34,338 bases of DNA from DATADD01 sp046262355 (lineage in GTDB: Bacteria > Actinomycetota > CADDZG01 > WHSQ01): NCBI GenBank assembly GCA_046262355.1, contig JBHEMX010000045.1, positions 1 to 34,338 on the forward strand. The letters run 5' to 3'. The notes under the pieces were generated by a model, which was given only the letters and a program-made list of their open reading frames with translations, was not told where the DNA came from and searched no databases. The translations under genes were made by a program, and so were the position numbers. Below are positions 7,253 through 15,604 of this stretch, in pieces. The stretch's first letter is position 1. Each line of letters starts with the position of its first letter.

Positions 7253-8451
7253 CTCCAAGTCATCTTCTCAGGGGCGCGAGCCCCGGCCGGTTCGGTCAAG
7301 ACCACGTCGACCGCCCGCACGCGCGGCGCGCAGAGGGCGGCAAGACATGCGAGCGCCACGGGGAAGAACAGCGCGCCGCGCAGCCCGATGCGATCGGCCG
7401 CGAAGCCGATGACCACGGGGCCCACGATCGATCCGAGGTAGCCCATCATCACGACGCGCCCGAGGATCGTGCTGGACGAGCGGGGACCTGTGTTGCCCGC
7501 AGCGCTGAACGCAAGCGGGACGATCGGAGCGAGCCCCACGCCGAGCACGGTGAAGCCTGCGATCGCCGCGGGGACGGAACGCACGACAAGGGCGAACGAG
7601 AGGCCGGCCGCGGCGAGCAAGCCCCCCGCACGTGCGACGAGGATCGGCCCGAGCCGCATCACGAGCGCGCCGGACAGCAGCCTGCACAGCGCCATCGCCC
7701 CGGAGAACGCGGTGAACGCGAGCGCCGCTGCGGCGGGCGCCGCGCCGAGCCCCTCCCGCAGGTAGACGGCGCTCCAGTCGGCCACCGATCCCTCGGCGAT
7801 GAACGACGCGAACGCGATGAGACCGAGCAGCAACACCGCGGCCGACGCCGCGCTCAAGTCGGGGGCGTCTCGGCGCTCTCTCTCCGCTCGGTCGTGTTCG
7901 TCGGCGCGCGGCACGAGCCAGCGCAGAGAGGCGCCGCTCGCGGCCAGCAAGAAGACTGCGGCGATGGAGAAATGGAGCGTCGTCGACATCCCGGCGCGCG
8001 CGGCGCCTGCGGCGGTCCCTCCGGCGAGCATCGCGCCGAGACTCCAGAGAGCGTGGAACCCGGACATTAGGGGCCGTCCCCAGGTGCGCTCGACGACCAC
8101 CGCCTGGGCGTTGACCGCGACGTCGCAAAGGCCTCCGGCGATCCCCATGGCCCCCAGGGCGAGGGTCAGCGCCACTAGGTCCCCGGCGACGGCCGGGCCC
8201 ACCAGCGAGAGGCACAACCCGGCGGTGCTCGCGCGCAGCACCGGCGCACTCGTGAAGCGATGGATCAGGGCCGGAGCGATCCGGGTGGCGACGACGAACC
8301 CCACGGCGAGCCCGAGTAGCGCGAGGCCGAGATCCCCGTTCGAGAGGGCGAGCCGCTCCTTGACGGCGGGCAACCGAGGCGCCCAGCTGCCCATGACGGC
8401 GGCGAAGAGGAAGAAGCCGGCGGAGACGCTGAAACGGGCCCGCTGCAACAT
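7249..8451 (-). CDS. Major facilitator superfamily transporter
   Basis: 400 residues with about 12 hydrophobic segments and no signal peptide. The first helix begins near residue 5 (FSVSAGFFLFAAVMGSWAPR), and the protein has the small-residue-rich helices and short central loop of MFS permeases; it resembles the YbjJ-like subgroup with WAPRLPAVKERL after helix 1. The substrate is unknown. The ATG at 8451 is chosen because codons upstream of it are antisense to the methyltransferase gene. It lies 13 nt after the methyltransferase stop and overlaps ligA by 4 bp, so it belongs to the same transcription unit. Confidence 0.9.
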   Translation of the reverse strand: MLQRARFSVSAGFFLFAAVMGSWAPRLPAVKERLALSNGDLGLALLGLAVGFVVATRIAPALIHRFTSAPVLRASTAGLCLSLVGPAVAGDLVALTLALGAMGIAGGLCDVAVNAQAVVVERTWGRPLMSGFHALWSLGAMLAGGTAAGAARAGMSTTLHFSIAAVFLLAASGASLRWLVPRADEHDRAERERRDAPDLSAASAAVLLLGLIAFASFIAEGSVADWSAVYLREGLGAAPAAAALAFTAFSGAMALCRLLSGALVMRLGPILVARAGGLLAAAGLSFALVVRSVPAAIAGFTVLGVGLAPIVPLAFSAAGNTGPRSSSTILGRVVMMGYLGSIVGPVVIGFAADRIGLRGALFFPVALACLAALCAPRVRAVDVVLTEPAGARAPEKMTWR

Positions 8452-8464
8452 CGCTCTCGGTGCG

Positions 8465-9223
8465 TCAGGCCCGCTCGGCGAGCAGCATGACGCGCCGGCG
8501 GACGAAGACCCAGTCGTCGCCGTCGCGCTCGAACTCCAAGCCGGTCTCGACGCCTCGCCGCTCGATGAAATCGCGCACCGCATCGATGCGCGCGCGCGGG
8601 AACTCCTCGGCCCACATCCAGTCCGAGAAACGCTGGCCGGACTCGACGAGGCGTTCGTCGACGACATCGAGCCCGGCGCTCGCCAGCAGGATGCGGAGGG
8701 CCGAGACCGGACGCGACGCCGCGTGGGTCGGGTCCCGAAGCCTCTCGAGCTCGGTCATCGCCACGGCTTCCTCGAAGCGCTCCGTGGCTACCTGGTCCAC
8801 GATGAGAACCTTGCCGTCGGCGGCGCAGACACGCCGCATCTCGTTCAGGAACGACAGCGGCTCCAGCACGTGATGGAGGACCTGTGCGGAGGCAACGAGG
8901 TCGACCGAGCGCGACGTCAGGGGAAGGTGCTTGCCGTCGGCCGCGACGAGCAACATGTCGGCGTGCCGGCGCGCCTCGTGCAGCATCCCCGGCGTGAGAT
9001 CAAGCGCCACGAGGCGCTCGGCGGCGGCCGCGAACAGCCTCAGGAAGTTGCCCGTGCCGGCTCCCACCTCCGCGACCGTGGCCGCGGGCCGGACGCGCGC
9101 GAAGTCGACGACGTTCAGATGATCGAAGCGACCGTGCGTCCGACGAGCGAACGAGTGTGCTGCACGCTCGAACTCCCGGGTTACTGCCTCCTCGTGCGAG
9201 CCCGCCTCCTCGGCCTCAGGCAA
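8465..9223 (-). CDS. SAM-dependent class I methyltransferase
   Basis: 252 residues. Motif I (VAEVGAGTGNF, about residues 45-55) and the LTPGMLHEAR acidic-strand region bind S-adenosylmethionine; the later ASAQVLHHVLEP and GKVLIVDQV segments are typical of the UbiE/methyltransferase-11 group. The acceptor is not evident. The likely start is TTG at 9223, giving MPEAEEAGSHEEAVTREF at the N-terminus and overlapping the mnmA stop by 8 bp; I see no ATG or GTG in a suitable place. The position between mnmA and an MFS transporter gives no firm clue to function. Confidence 0.85.
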   Translation of the reverse strand: MPEAEEAGSHEEAVTREFERAAHSFARRTHGRFDHLNVVDFARVRPAATVAEVGAGTGNFLRLFAAAAERLVALDLTPGMLHEARRHADMLLVAADGKHLPLTSRSVDLVASAQVLHHVLEPLSFLNEMRRVCAADGKVLIVDQVATERFEEAVAMTELERLRDPTHAASRPVSALRILLASAGLDVVDERLVESGQRFSDWMWAEEFPRARIDAVRDFIERRGVETGLEFERDGDDWVFVRRRVMLLAERA

Positions 9224-10346
9224 CGGCTTCGGCGCGCACCGTCTCGGCGATGAAACCGCCGCCGAGAAGCTCCCGGGGGTCCGACATCGAGTAGAAGGCC
9301 GCCGATTGACCGGGTGCCAACGCGGCGACCGGACGCTCGAACACGAGCTCGAGGCCGTCGCCTGCGCGCCGCACGACGTGCGCCGCGTGCACAGCCCCAT
9401 GCGCCCGATGCTGCACGAGCACCTCGGCGCCCTCATCGAGGGCGGCAGCGACGAAGCTCGTTCCGTCGGTCGTCATCGAGCGCACCTCGAGGTCGCGTGG
9501 CTCGCCGACGACGATCTCGTTCGCCTCCGCATCGATCGAGGTGACGTAGAGAGGAACCCCGAGCGAGATGCCGAGCCCCTTGCGCTGTCCCACCGTGAAG
9601 TTGCCGATGCCCCGGTGACGTCCGACGATGTCGCCCGAACGATCGACGATGTCACCCGCGCGCGCAGCCTGAGGCATGTTGCGCGCGATGTAGTCGCCCA
9701 GCTCGCCCTTGCGCACGAAGCAGATCTCCTGGGAGTCGGGCTTTGCGGCGGTGCGCAGCCCGAGCTCGGCCGCTATCGCCCTCGTCTCGGTCTTCGGCAT
9801 GCCTCCCACCGGGAAGCGCGCATGCGCGAGTTGATCCTGGGTCAGCATCCACAGCACGTAGGACTGATCCTTGCTGGCGTCTACACCGCGCAGCAGGCGA
9901 AGACGGCCTGCGGCGTGCTCGACGCGCGCGTAATGACCGGTGGCGAGGACGTCGGCGCCCAGCGCCCTGGCGCGCTCGAGCAGCGCGTCGAACTTGATCC
10001 ATTGGTTGCAGCGCACACAGGGGTTCGGTGTGCGCCCCGCGGCGTAGCTCTCGTGGAAATCGTCGATCACGGTGCGCTCGAAGCGCTCGGCGAAGTTCAG
10101 GACGTAGAACGGGATGCCGAGCACGTCGGCCACCCGCCGAGCGTCCTCGGCGGCGCCGAGGTTGCAGCATCCCGAGCCGGTGTTATCGGCCTCCTCTCGC
10201 CACAGCTTGAGCATGATGCCGGTGACGTCGTAGCCCTGCTCGACGAGAAGCGCCGCGGCGACCGACGAGTCCACACCGCCGGACATCGCCACCACGGCCT
10301 TCGGCCGCCCGCCTGCCCCCCCGGTCCCCACGGCCTTCGCGCTCAT
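9216..10346 (-). CDS. mnmA: tRNA-specific 2-thiouridylase MnmA
   Basis: Thiolates U34 of tRNA-Lys, -Glu and -Gln at the wobble position, taking sulfur from a cysteine desulfurase. 376 residues. The PP-loop ATP-pyrophosphatase motif is MSGGVDSSV (about 21-29). The two catalytic Cys are in NPCVRCNQW and in SQEICFV. The ATG at 10346 overlaps the stop of the desulfurase gene as ATGA, so enzyme and sulfur donor are translationally coupled, which fits their shared pathway. It ends overlapping the methyltransferase start. Confidence 0.96.
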   Translation of the reverse strand: MSAKAVGTGGAGGRPKAVVAMSGGVDSSVAAALLVEQGYDVTGIMLKLWREEADNTGSGCCNLGAAEDARRVADVLGIPFYVLNFAERFERTVIDDFHESYAAGRTPNPCVRCNQWIKFDALLERARALGADVLATGHYARVEHAAGRLRLLRGVDASKDQSYVLWMLTQDQLAHARFPVGGMPKTETRAIAAELGLRTAAKPDSQEICFVRKGELGDYIARNMPQAARAGDIVDRSGDIVGRHRGIGNFTVGQRKGLGISLGVPLYVTSIDAEANEIVVGEPRDLEVRSMTTDGTSFVAAALDEGAEVLVQHRAHGAVHAAHVVRRAGDGLELVFERPVAALAPGQSAAFYSMSDPRELLGGGFIAETVRAEAVA

Positions 10347-11488
10347 GCGGCCCTCCGCGCCTGCTGCACGGCTCGAGGAAGCACCTCGAGCACCGCATCC
10401 ACGTCCTCCTCGGTCGAGGAGCGGCCCAGCGAGAAGCGCAAGCTGCCCGCCGCGAGGGCGCGCGGGGTTCCGATCGCCAGCAACACGTGCGACGGGTCGA
10501 GGGCGCCCGAGGCGCACGCCGACCCCGACGAGCATGCGATATCGGACCGGTCGAGCAGCAGTAGCAGCGTCTCCCCTTCAGTCGCCGGGATCGACACGTT
10601 CAGGTTTCCCGCGCTGCGCCGGGCGAGGTCGCCGTTGACGGTCGCGTCGGGTATCGCCGCCCGTATCCCCTCCCACAGACGGGTCCGCAGAGCGAGGAGC
10701 CGGTCGGCCTTCTCGTGCACCTCCTTGGCGGCTATCTCCGCGGCGATGCCGAAGCCGACGATGCCGGCGACGTTGAGCGTGCCCGAGCGCAGCCCCCTCT
10801 CCTGACCGCCACCGTGCACGAGGGCCTCGAGCGGCACGTGCGACCTCACGAACAACGCTCCCACGCCCTTAGGCCCGCCGATCTTGTGCGCCGCGAACGC
10901 GGCGAGGTCGACGCCCCAGCCGTGTACGTCAACGGGGACGTTGCCGAGCGCCTGAACCGCGTCGCTGTGGACGATCGTGCGAAGGTTGGCATCCTTTATC
11001 GCTGCGACGGTCTCCGCCACCGGCTGGAGCGTCCCGATCTCGTTGTTGACGGCCATGATCGAGCCCACCGAGGTGGACGAGCGGACCGCCGCCGCCATCG
11101 CCTCGGGGGCGACGACGCCGGTGCGCCCCACGGGAACGAGGGTCTTCTTCCATCCCAAGCGCTCCAGCCAGCCGAGCGCGTCGAGCACCGCATGGTGCTC
11201 GAAGGTCGTGGCGATCAGATGGTCACCGTTGCCTCGGAGCTTGCTCGCGGCCCCCTTCAGGGCGAGGTTGTCGGCTTCCGTGCCGCCGCCCGTGAAGACC
11301 ACCTCCGAGGGGCTCGCGCCGATCGCGGCGGCGACTCGATCGCGCGCGTCCTCGACGACCCGGCGGGCGCGCCGCCCCGGCGCGTGGACCGACGAGGGGT
11401 TGCCGAAGTTGCTGCCCAGCGACTCCGCCATGGCGGCCGCCACCTCGGGCAGGACCGGGGTGGTCGCGGCGTGATCGAGATAGTGCAT
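10343..11488 (-). CDS. iscS: Cysteine desulfurase (IscS/NifS family)
   Basis: PLP enzyme that removes sulfur from cysteine as an enzyme-bound persulfide for Fe-S clusters and tRNA thiolation. 381 residues. The N-terminal YLDHAATTP signature is present, the PLP Lys is residue 202 in AAHKIGGPKG, and the persulfide Cys is residue 324 in CSSGSACASG, with the long active-site loop of the IscS-type subgroup. mnmA follows directly with a 4-bp overlap, indicating tRNA 2-thiouridine synthesis as one use; the separate Nfu-type gene at 18440-18682 may be another sulfur or Fe-S partner. Confidence 0.95.
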   Translation of the reverse strand: MHYLDHAATTPVLPEVAAAMAESLGSNFGNPSSVHAPGRRARRVVEDARDRVAAAIGASPSEVVFTGGGTEADNLALKGAASKLRGNGDHLIATTFEHHAVLDALGWLERLGWKKTLVPVGRTGVVAPEAMAAAVRSSTSVGSIMAVNNEIGTLQPVAETVAAIKDANLRTIVHSDAVQALGNVPVDVHGWGVDLAAFAAHKIGGPKGVGALFVRSHVPLEALVHGGGQERGLRSGTLNVAGIVGFGIAAEIAAKEVHEKADRLLALRTRLWEGIRAAIPDATVNGDLARRSAGNLNVSIPATEGETLLLLLDRSDIACSSGSACASGALDPSHVLLAIGTPRALAAGSLRFSLGRSSTEEDVDAVLEVLPRAVQQARRAA

Positions 11489-11530
11489 CCCCCGAGGATA
11501 CGGGCCGCTGCGCCCGCCGGGGGAGCGCGG

Positions 11531-11911
11531 CTAGCGGTCGGGTGTCTCCCTGCCGCCGGGCTCCCCGAGCCGCCGCTCGAGGTCTGCGATCTGCTCGTCG
11601 AGACGGTCGGTGCTGCGGCCGCCGCGCCGCTCGTACTCCACCATCCGCTTGGGGTATCCGATCACCGCCGCGTCGTAGACGGGCAACGACCATCTCTCGC
11701 AGAACGCGACGGCGTCCTCCCTGCCTCTGACCGCGGCGCGAGCGCTCGCGCCGTCCCGGTCCACGAGCAGCAGGGTCGTGGGTTGCGTCGCGGTGCGCGG
11801 CTCGATGTAGCCCTCGACGCCCTTGCGTGCCGTCACGAAGGGCTCGAGCTCGGCCAGCTGAGGGTTCCTCTTCTTCGTGAAGAAGCCTCGGATGAAATCG
11901 CTGAAGGACAC
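11531..11911 (-). CDS. Conserved-looking hypothetical protein, 126 aa
   Basis: I do not recognise a family. GTG start at 11911, 5 nt after the etfA stop, so it is probably translated from the same mRNA. The N-terminus MSFSDFIRGFFTKKR is amphipathic and basic and could touch the membrane. A central alpha/beta-like part includes TTLLLVDRDGASARAAVRG and SLPVYDAAVIGYPKRM; the C-terminal 35 residues are charged and probably helical (RLDEQIADLERRLGE, coiled-coil-like). Coding is supported by GC-rich third positions and tight spacing. Function is unknown; position suggests a link to electron-transfer flavoprotein or to sulfur transfer, by inference only. Confidence 0.75.
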   Translation of the reverse strand: MSFSDFIRGFFTKKRNPQLAELEPFVTARKGVEGYIEPRTATQPTTLLLVDRDGASARAAVRGREDAVAFCERWSLPVYDAAVIGYPKRMVEYERRGGRSTDRLDEQIADLERRLGEPGGRETPDR

Positions 11912-11916
11912 CGGCG

Positions 11917-12879
11917 CTAGCCCTTGCGGGCCTTCACCTCCTCTATGAGCTGCGGAAGGATCTTGAGGGCGTCGCCGACGACGCCCAGATCCGCGACCTG
12001 AAAGATCGGAGCATCCTCGTCCCTATTGATCGCGACGATCTTCTTCGCGCCCTTCATTCCGACGACGTGTTGCGTCGCACCGCTGATGCCGAAGGCGATG
12101 TAGACGTTGGGCTTGATCGTGGTTCCGGTCTGGCCGATCTGGTACGAGTAGGGGACCCAGCCTGCGTCGACCACCGCCCGCGTCGCTCCCACGGCCGTGT
12201 TGCCCAGCGCCGCGGCGAGCTGGTCGAGAAGCTCGAAGTTGCCGGCGTCCTGAAGCCCCCGCCCGCCGGAGATGACGACGGCTGCGTCTTCGAGCTTCGG
12301 TCCCGAGGCCGCCTCTTCGTGCCGCTCGACGCGGCGCGCCCGCCGGAGATCCTCCGGGATGTCGACCTCGACCGGGACGACGTTCGCCTGCCCGCCGCTC
12401 GGCTGCGGCTCGAACGACTTGGGCCTCACGAGGACGATCTTCGGCGCGCCGTCAAGGGTGACGTCCACGAACCGAGTGCCTCCGAAGATCGCGGTGCGTG
12501 CGACGTCGGCCGAGATGATGTCGACGACGTTTCCCATCAGCGTCGAGCCGGTGCGCGCCGATAACCGGCCGGCTATGTCGCGCGAGTCGTAGTTCGAGGC
12601 GAACATGATCAGCTCGGGATCGTGCTCCCGCGCCAGCGCATGCAGCGCCTCGACCGCGGGCTGCGCGACGTAGTCCGCGTAGACGGGGTCGTCCGATGCG
12701 TACACCGTGGTCGCGCCGTGCCTGCCAAGCGCTTCCGCCGCCTCGGTCGCGCCGGGGCCGAGGACCACGGCCTCGAGCTCGCCGCCGAGCTCGCGCGCCT
12801 TCGTCAAGATCTCGAGGGCTGCAGGATCTACCTTGCCGTCCGATACCTCGGCGAAGACCCAGTGCTTGGACGGCGCCAC
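11917..12879 (-). CDS. etfA: Electron transfer flavoprotein alpha subunit
   Basis: With EtfB, forms the FAD-containing heterodimer that takes electrons from acyl-CoA dehydrogenases and passes them to the quinone pool. 320 residues. The N-terminal alpha/beta domain runs to about 190; the C-terminal FAD domain (about 200-320) has VVISGGRGLQD, AVDAGWVPYSYQIGQTG and IAFGISGATQH, the FAD-binding stretches of the family. The GTG start at 12879 abuts the etfB stop, so the subunits are coupled. The enoyl-CoA hydratase upstream fits beta-oxidation. Confidence 0.96.
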   Translation of the reverse strand: MAPSKHWVFAEVSDGKVDPAALEILTKARELGGELEAVVLGPGATEAAEALGRHGATTVYASDDPVYADYVAQPAVEALHALAREHDPELIMFASNYDSRDIAGRLSARTGSTLMGNVVDIISADVARTAIFGGTRFVDVTLDGAPKIVLVRPKSFEPQPSGGQANVVPVEVDIPEDLRRARRVERHEEAASGPKLEDAAVVISGGRGLQDAGNFELLDQLAAALGNTAVGATRAVVDAGWVPYSYQIGQTGTTIKPNVYIAFGISGATQHVVGMKGAKKIVAINRDEDAPIFQVADLGVVGDALKILPQLIEEVKARKG

Positions 12880-13644
12880 CTAGATCACCTTCGCGTCGGC
12901 GAGAAAGTCTGCTATGCGCGCCGCGGCAGCACCGTCGTCCTGCACGACCTCTCCTGCCTTGCGCTCCTCCGCCGGAGCGACCTCGGTGACCTCCTGGCCC
13001 ACCGCGACATCGTCGGCGGAAACGCTCAGATCGGCGAGCGACAACTGCTCGAGCGGCTTCTTCTTGGCCGCCATGATGCCCTTGAAGGAGGCGTAACGCG
13101 GCTCGTTCACTCCCGCCGTCACCGTCACGAGCGCGGGCAGAGACGCCTCTAACACCTGATAGCCCTCAGACGTTTGACGTCGGATCGTGATCGCGCCCTC
13201 CTTCACCTCGATGCGCTTGGCGAACGTGAGCTGCGGGAGTCCGAGGAACTCGGCGAGAGTGGAGGGCATCGTGCCGGTGTAGCCGTCCGTCGACTCGACG
13301 CCGGCGATAACGACGTCGAAATCGCCGCGTGCGATGGCGGCCGCGAGCACCCGGGCCGTCACAAGTGCATCCGCGCCCGCAAGCGCATCGTCGGTGACCA
13401 GCACGGCCTTGTCGGCGCCCATCGAGAGTCCCTTGCGCACCGCCTCCAGCGCGGCGGCAGGACCCATCGAGAACAGCGTGACCTCGCCTTCGTGCGCCTC
13501 CTTGAGCTGGAGTCCCGCCTCGATGCCGAACTCGTCGCCCGGATCGAGCGTGCCCTGAACGCCCGCGCGCTTGAGGCGGGTTCCGTCCATCTCGCCCGGG
13601 ATGTTGGGGTCCGGGATGTGCTTGACGCATACCGCTATGTTCAA
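12880..13644 (-). CDS. etfB: Electron transfer flavoprotein beta subunit
   Basis: 254 residues from TTG at 13644. The TTG is preferred because AGGAGGG lies 7-8 nt upstream and the N-terminus then reads MNIAVCVKHIPDP, the usual EtfB beginning; a longer reading to 13713 would add unusual residues. The EtfB pattern continues with EFGIEAGLQLKE and VIAGVESTDGYTGTMPS (AMP/FAD-binding segment), and the recognition-loop region is near 190-200. The product pairs with EtfA encoded immediately downstream. A 103-nt gap separates it from the hydratase gene upstream, room for a promoter. Confidence 0.95.
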   Translation of the reverse strand: MNIAVCVKHIPDPNIPGEMDGTRLKRAGVQGTLDPGDEFGIEAGLQLKEAHEGEVTLFSMGPAAALEAVRKGLSMGADKAVLVTDDALAGADALVTARVLAAAIARGDFDVVIAGVESTDGYTGTMPSTLAEFLGLPQLTFAKRIEVKEGAITIRRQTSEGYQVLEASLPALVTVTAGVNEPRYASFKGIMAAKKKPLEQLSLADLSVSADDVAVGQEVTEVAPAEERKAGEVVQDDGAAAARIADFLADAKVI

Positions 13645-13747
13645 AGACGCCCTCCTGCTTCCGCGCGACGAGCCGGGGCGGCCACAGCCCCTGTTGCGCG
13701 CGTGCCCTGCCAAAGCGTAGCCTCCATCGCCCTCTACCTCCCCGCCG

Positions 13748-14530
13748 TCAGCGTCCCACGAAGCGCGCCTTCCCGGGGCCCTGCTCGACGAACGAGCTCA
13801 TCCCTATGCGCTGGTCCTCGGTTGCGAACAGCGACGCGAAGGCCTGACGTTCCAGGATCAGCCCTCCGGTCATGTCCATGTCGCCGCCCCGCTGGATCGC
13901 TTGCTTGGCGGCTGCGAGCGCGACGGTGGGGCCGCGCGCATAGCGCCTGGCCAGCGCCTCCGCCTCCTTCATGACGTCGGCGGCAGGGACGACCCTGTCG
14001 ACCAGCCCGATGTCATGAGACTCGTCGGCGTCGATCACTCGACCGGAGAGGATCAGCTCCTTCGCACGCCGCATCCCCACGAGGCGCGGGAGGCGCTGCG
14101 TCCCACCGGCCCCGGGGATCACGCCGAGCGCGATCTCGGGCTGTCCGAGCTGTGCGTCGCTCGCCGCGATGCGGAAATCGCACGCGAGAGCCAGCTCGCA
14201 CCCGCCTCCGAGCGCGTAGCCGTTGATCGCGGCGACCGTGATCTTGGGAAGCTCGGCGAGGCGCGTCAAGACGTCCTGGAAGAGGCCGATGTACGTGTAC
14301 ATCGAAACGGCGTCGAGCTCCGCCATCTCCTTGATGTCGGCGCCTGCGGCGAACACACGCGGCCCGCCCCACACGACCACGGCGCGCACGGCATCGTCGT
14401 TCGCCGTGTCATCGACGGTCTTGTCGAGGGCGTGCGCCACCTCTGCGTTGAGCGCGTTGACCTTGGGCCGGTCGAGGCGGATCATCCCCACGCCCTCGTC
14501 GGCGACCTCTAGCCTCACGGATGCGCCCAC
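13748..14530 (-). CDS. Enoyl-CoA hydratase (crotonase family)
   Basis: Hydrates trans-2-enoyl-CoA to 3-hydroxyacyl-CoA in beta-oxidation. 260 residues, the standard size. The oxyanion-hole segments are FAAGADIKEM (about 60-69) and GYALGGGCELA (about 104-114). Both catalytic acids of true hydratases are present: Glu112 in GGGCELAL and Glu132 in GQPEIALGVIPGAGG, which favours a hydratase over an isomerase or hydrolase. GTG start at 14530 with AGGAGGT about 5 nt upstream. It is divergent from the Nudix gene (47 nt gap) and heads the run that includes etfBA. Confidence 0.93.
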   Translation of the reverse strand: MGASVRLEVADEGVGMIRLDRPKVNALNAEVAHALDKTVDDTANDDAVRAVVVWGGPRVFAAGADIKEMAELDAVSMYTYIGLFQDVLTRLAELPKITVAAINGYALGGGCELALACDFRIAASDAQLGQPEIALGVIPGAGGTQRLPRLVGMRRAKELILSGRVIDADESHDIGLVDRVVPAADVMKEAEALARRYARGPTVALAAAKQAIQRGGDMDMTGGLILERQAFASLFATEDQRIGMSSFVEQGPGKARFVGR

Positions 14531-14577
14531 ATGACCTCCTCGTCTGTAGAGCGAGACCGAACGCGCTCAAGGCTACG

Positions 14578-15213
14578 ATGCGCCGCATGTACGACGACCT
14601 GGAGACGCGGCTCGCCGGCGCGCTCAGGGCCCGCCCCGGGCGCCGGTTCTCGGTGGCGGGGGCGCGCGACGCGGCCGTCCTGCTTCCGGTGGTCCTGAAG
14701 CCGCAGCCGGGGCTCATCTTCACCGTGAGGACCGACACGCTTCCGTCCCACAAGGGCCAGATCTCCTTCCCGGGCGGATCGATCGACGCGAGCGATGTCT
14801 CCGCCGAGGCCGCGGCGCTGCGCGAGGCGAACGAGGAGCTGGGACTGGACCCGGCGCAGGTGCGCGTGCTCGGCGAGCTCGACAGCATCGAGACGTTCGT
14901 CTCGGGATTCGTGGTCACGCCGATCGTCGGCGTCCTGGACGGCGCGCCGGAGCTGAAACCGAACCCGATGGAGGTGGCGCGCGTGCTCCACGTGCCGCTG
15001 ACGGCTCTGACGGACGCCATCCGCTCCGATCCCGGGTTCGAGCATGCGGGCCGCAGCTATCCGACGGAGGCGTGGGTCCACGGCGACGACGTCATCTGGG
15101 GGGTGACGGCGAACCTCCTCCGGCTCTTCCTGGAGCGCCTCGCCGAGGCGGGCCCGGTCGAGGCGCCGGGCGAGAGCGCACGGCGACAAGAGAGCACGAG
15201 CCGTCGCCCGTGA
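14578..15213 (+). CDS. Nudix hydrolase, probable CoA pyrophosphatase
   Basis: 211 residues. The Nudix box is visible from the GG at the end of SFPGG to REANEELGL, and it is preceded by SHKGQISFPGGSID, the extra motif that marks coenzyme A pyrophosphatases (NudL type), which cut CoA or acyl-CoA to 4'-phosphopantetheine and 3',5'-ADP. The start at 14578 is chosen; ATG at 14587 is an alternative. The C-terminal 25 residues are low-complexity. It is divergent from the enoyl-CoA hydratase and may trim CoA pools in the same metabolic setting (inference). Confidence 0.9.
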   Translation: MRRMYDDLETRLAGALRARPGRRFSVAGARDAAVLLPVVLKPQPGLIFTVRTDTLPSHKGQISFPGGSIDASDVSAEAAALREANEELGLDPAQVRVLGELDSIETFVSGFVVTPIVGVLDGAPELKPNPMEVARVLHVPLTALTDAIRSDPGFEHAGRSYPTEAWVHGDDVIWGVTANLLRLFLERLAEAGPVEAPGESARRQESTSRRP

Positions 15214-15410
15214 GTCCCCCGATCGCGCCGCACCCCGTGAGTCCCCTGATCGCGTCGACCGCAACCCCCAAGCCCACGCCGTCACCGACCGTGCTGCGCG
15301 CGCCGCCGGCCGGCGCGCTCGAGGTCGCCGGAGCGGTGCTCGCGATCGCGCTGGCGCTGGCGGCGGGGGTGTTGGGCTACCGGATCATCCGGGGGGGCCG
15401 GGGCCTCTAG
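15210..15410 (+). CDS. Small single-pass membrane protein, 66 aa
   Basis: Starts with GTG overlapping the Nudix stop (GTGA), which suggests translational coupling. The N-terminal 35 residues are rich in Pro, Ser and Thr; a single strong membrane helix follows (about 37-60, LEVAGAVLAIALALAAGVLGY) and the C-terminus is short and basic (RIIRGGRGL), which predicts an N-out, C-in orientation. The first codons contain an 18-bp direct repeat (15210-15227 and 15237-15254, one mismatch). No family recognised. A chance ORF cannot be excluded in such GC-rich DNA, but the well-placed helix and coupling support it. Confidence 0.5.
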   Translation: MSPPIAPHPVSPLIASTATPKPTPSPTVLRAPPAGALEVAGAVLAIALALAAGVLGYRIIRGGRGL

Positions 15411-15429
15411 CGCCGTGGCGGCCGGGGCC

Positions 15430-15590
15430 CCCGGCTCACCAGAAGCCCTCCACCGTCGCCGAGCGGCGGCACAGGCACAAAGGTCACCGACCCGGCTGCT
15501 CCGGCGCGCCGCACGGCTCGCTCGGATCGACCAGAAGCCTTCCACCGTCGCCGAGCGGCGGCACAGGGACAAAGGTCCGCCGCAGCGGTG
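15430..15590 (-). repeat. Dispersed intergenic repeat R1, locus 2 (two tandem units)
   Basis: Two direct copies of a 48-bp core, 15438-15485 and 15530-15577, differ at only two positions and are offset by 92 bp. On the minus strand each core starts GACCTTTGT and ends GGCTTCTGGT, the same orientation as locus 1 at 2098-2143 on the plus strand. The spacer contains CGGCGCGCCG and GAGCGAGCCGTGCGG, also present beside locus 1. It fills the gap between the convergent small membrane protein and acyl-CoA mutase genes. No T-run is present, so it is not an ordinary terminator. Confidence 0.85.
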
Positions 15591-15604
15591 CCGGCGCAAT
15601 GGCC

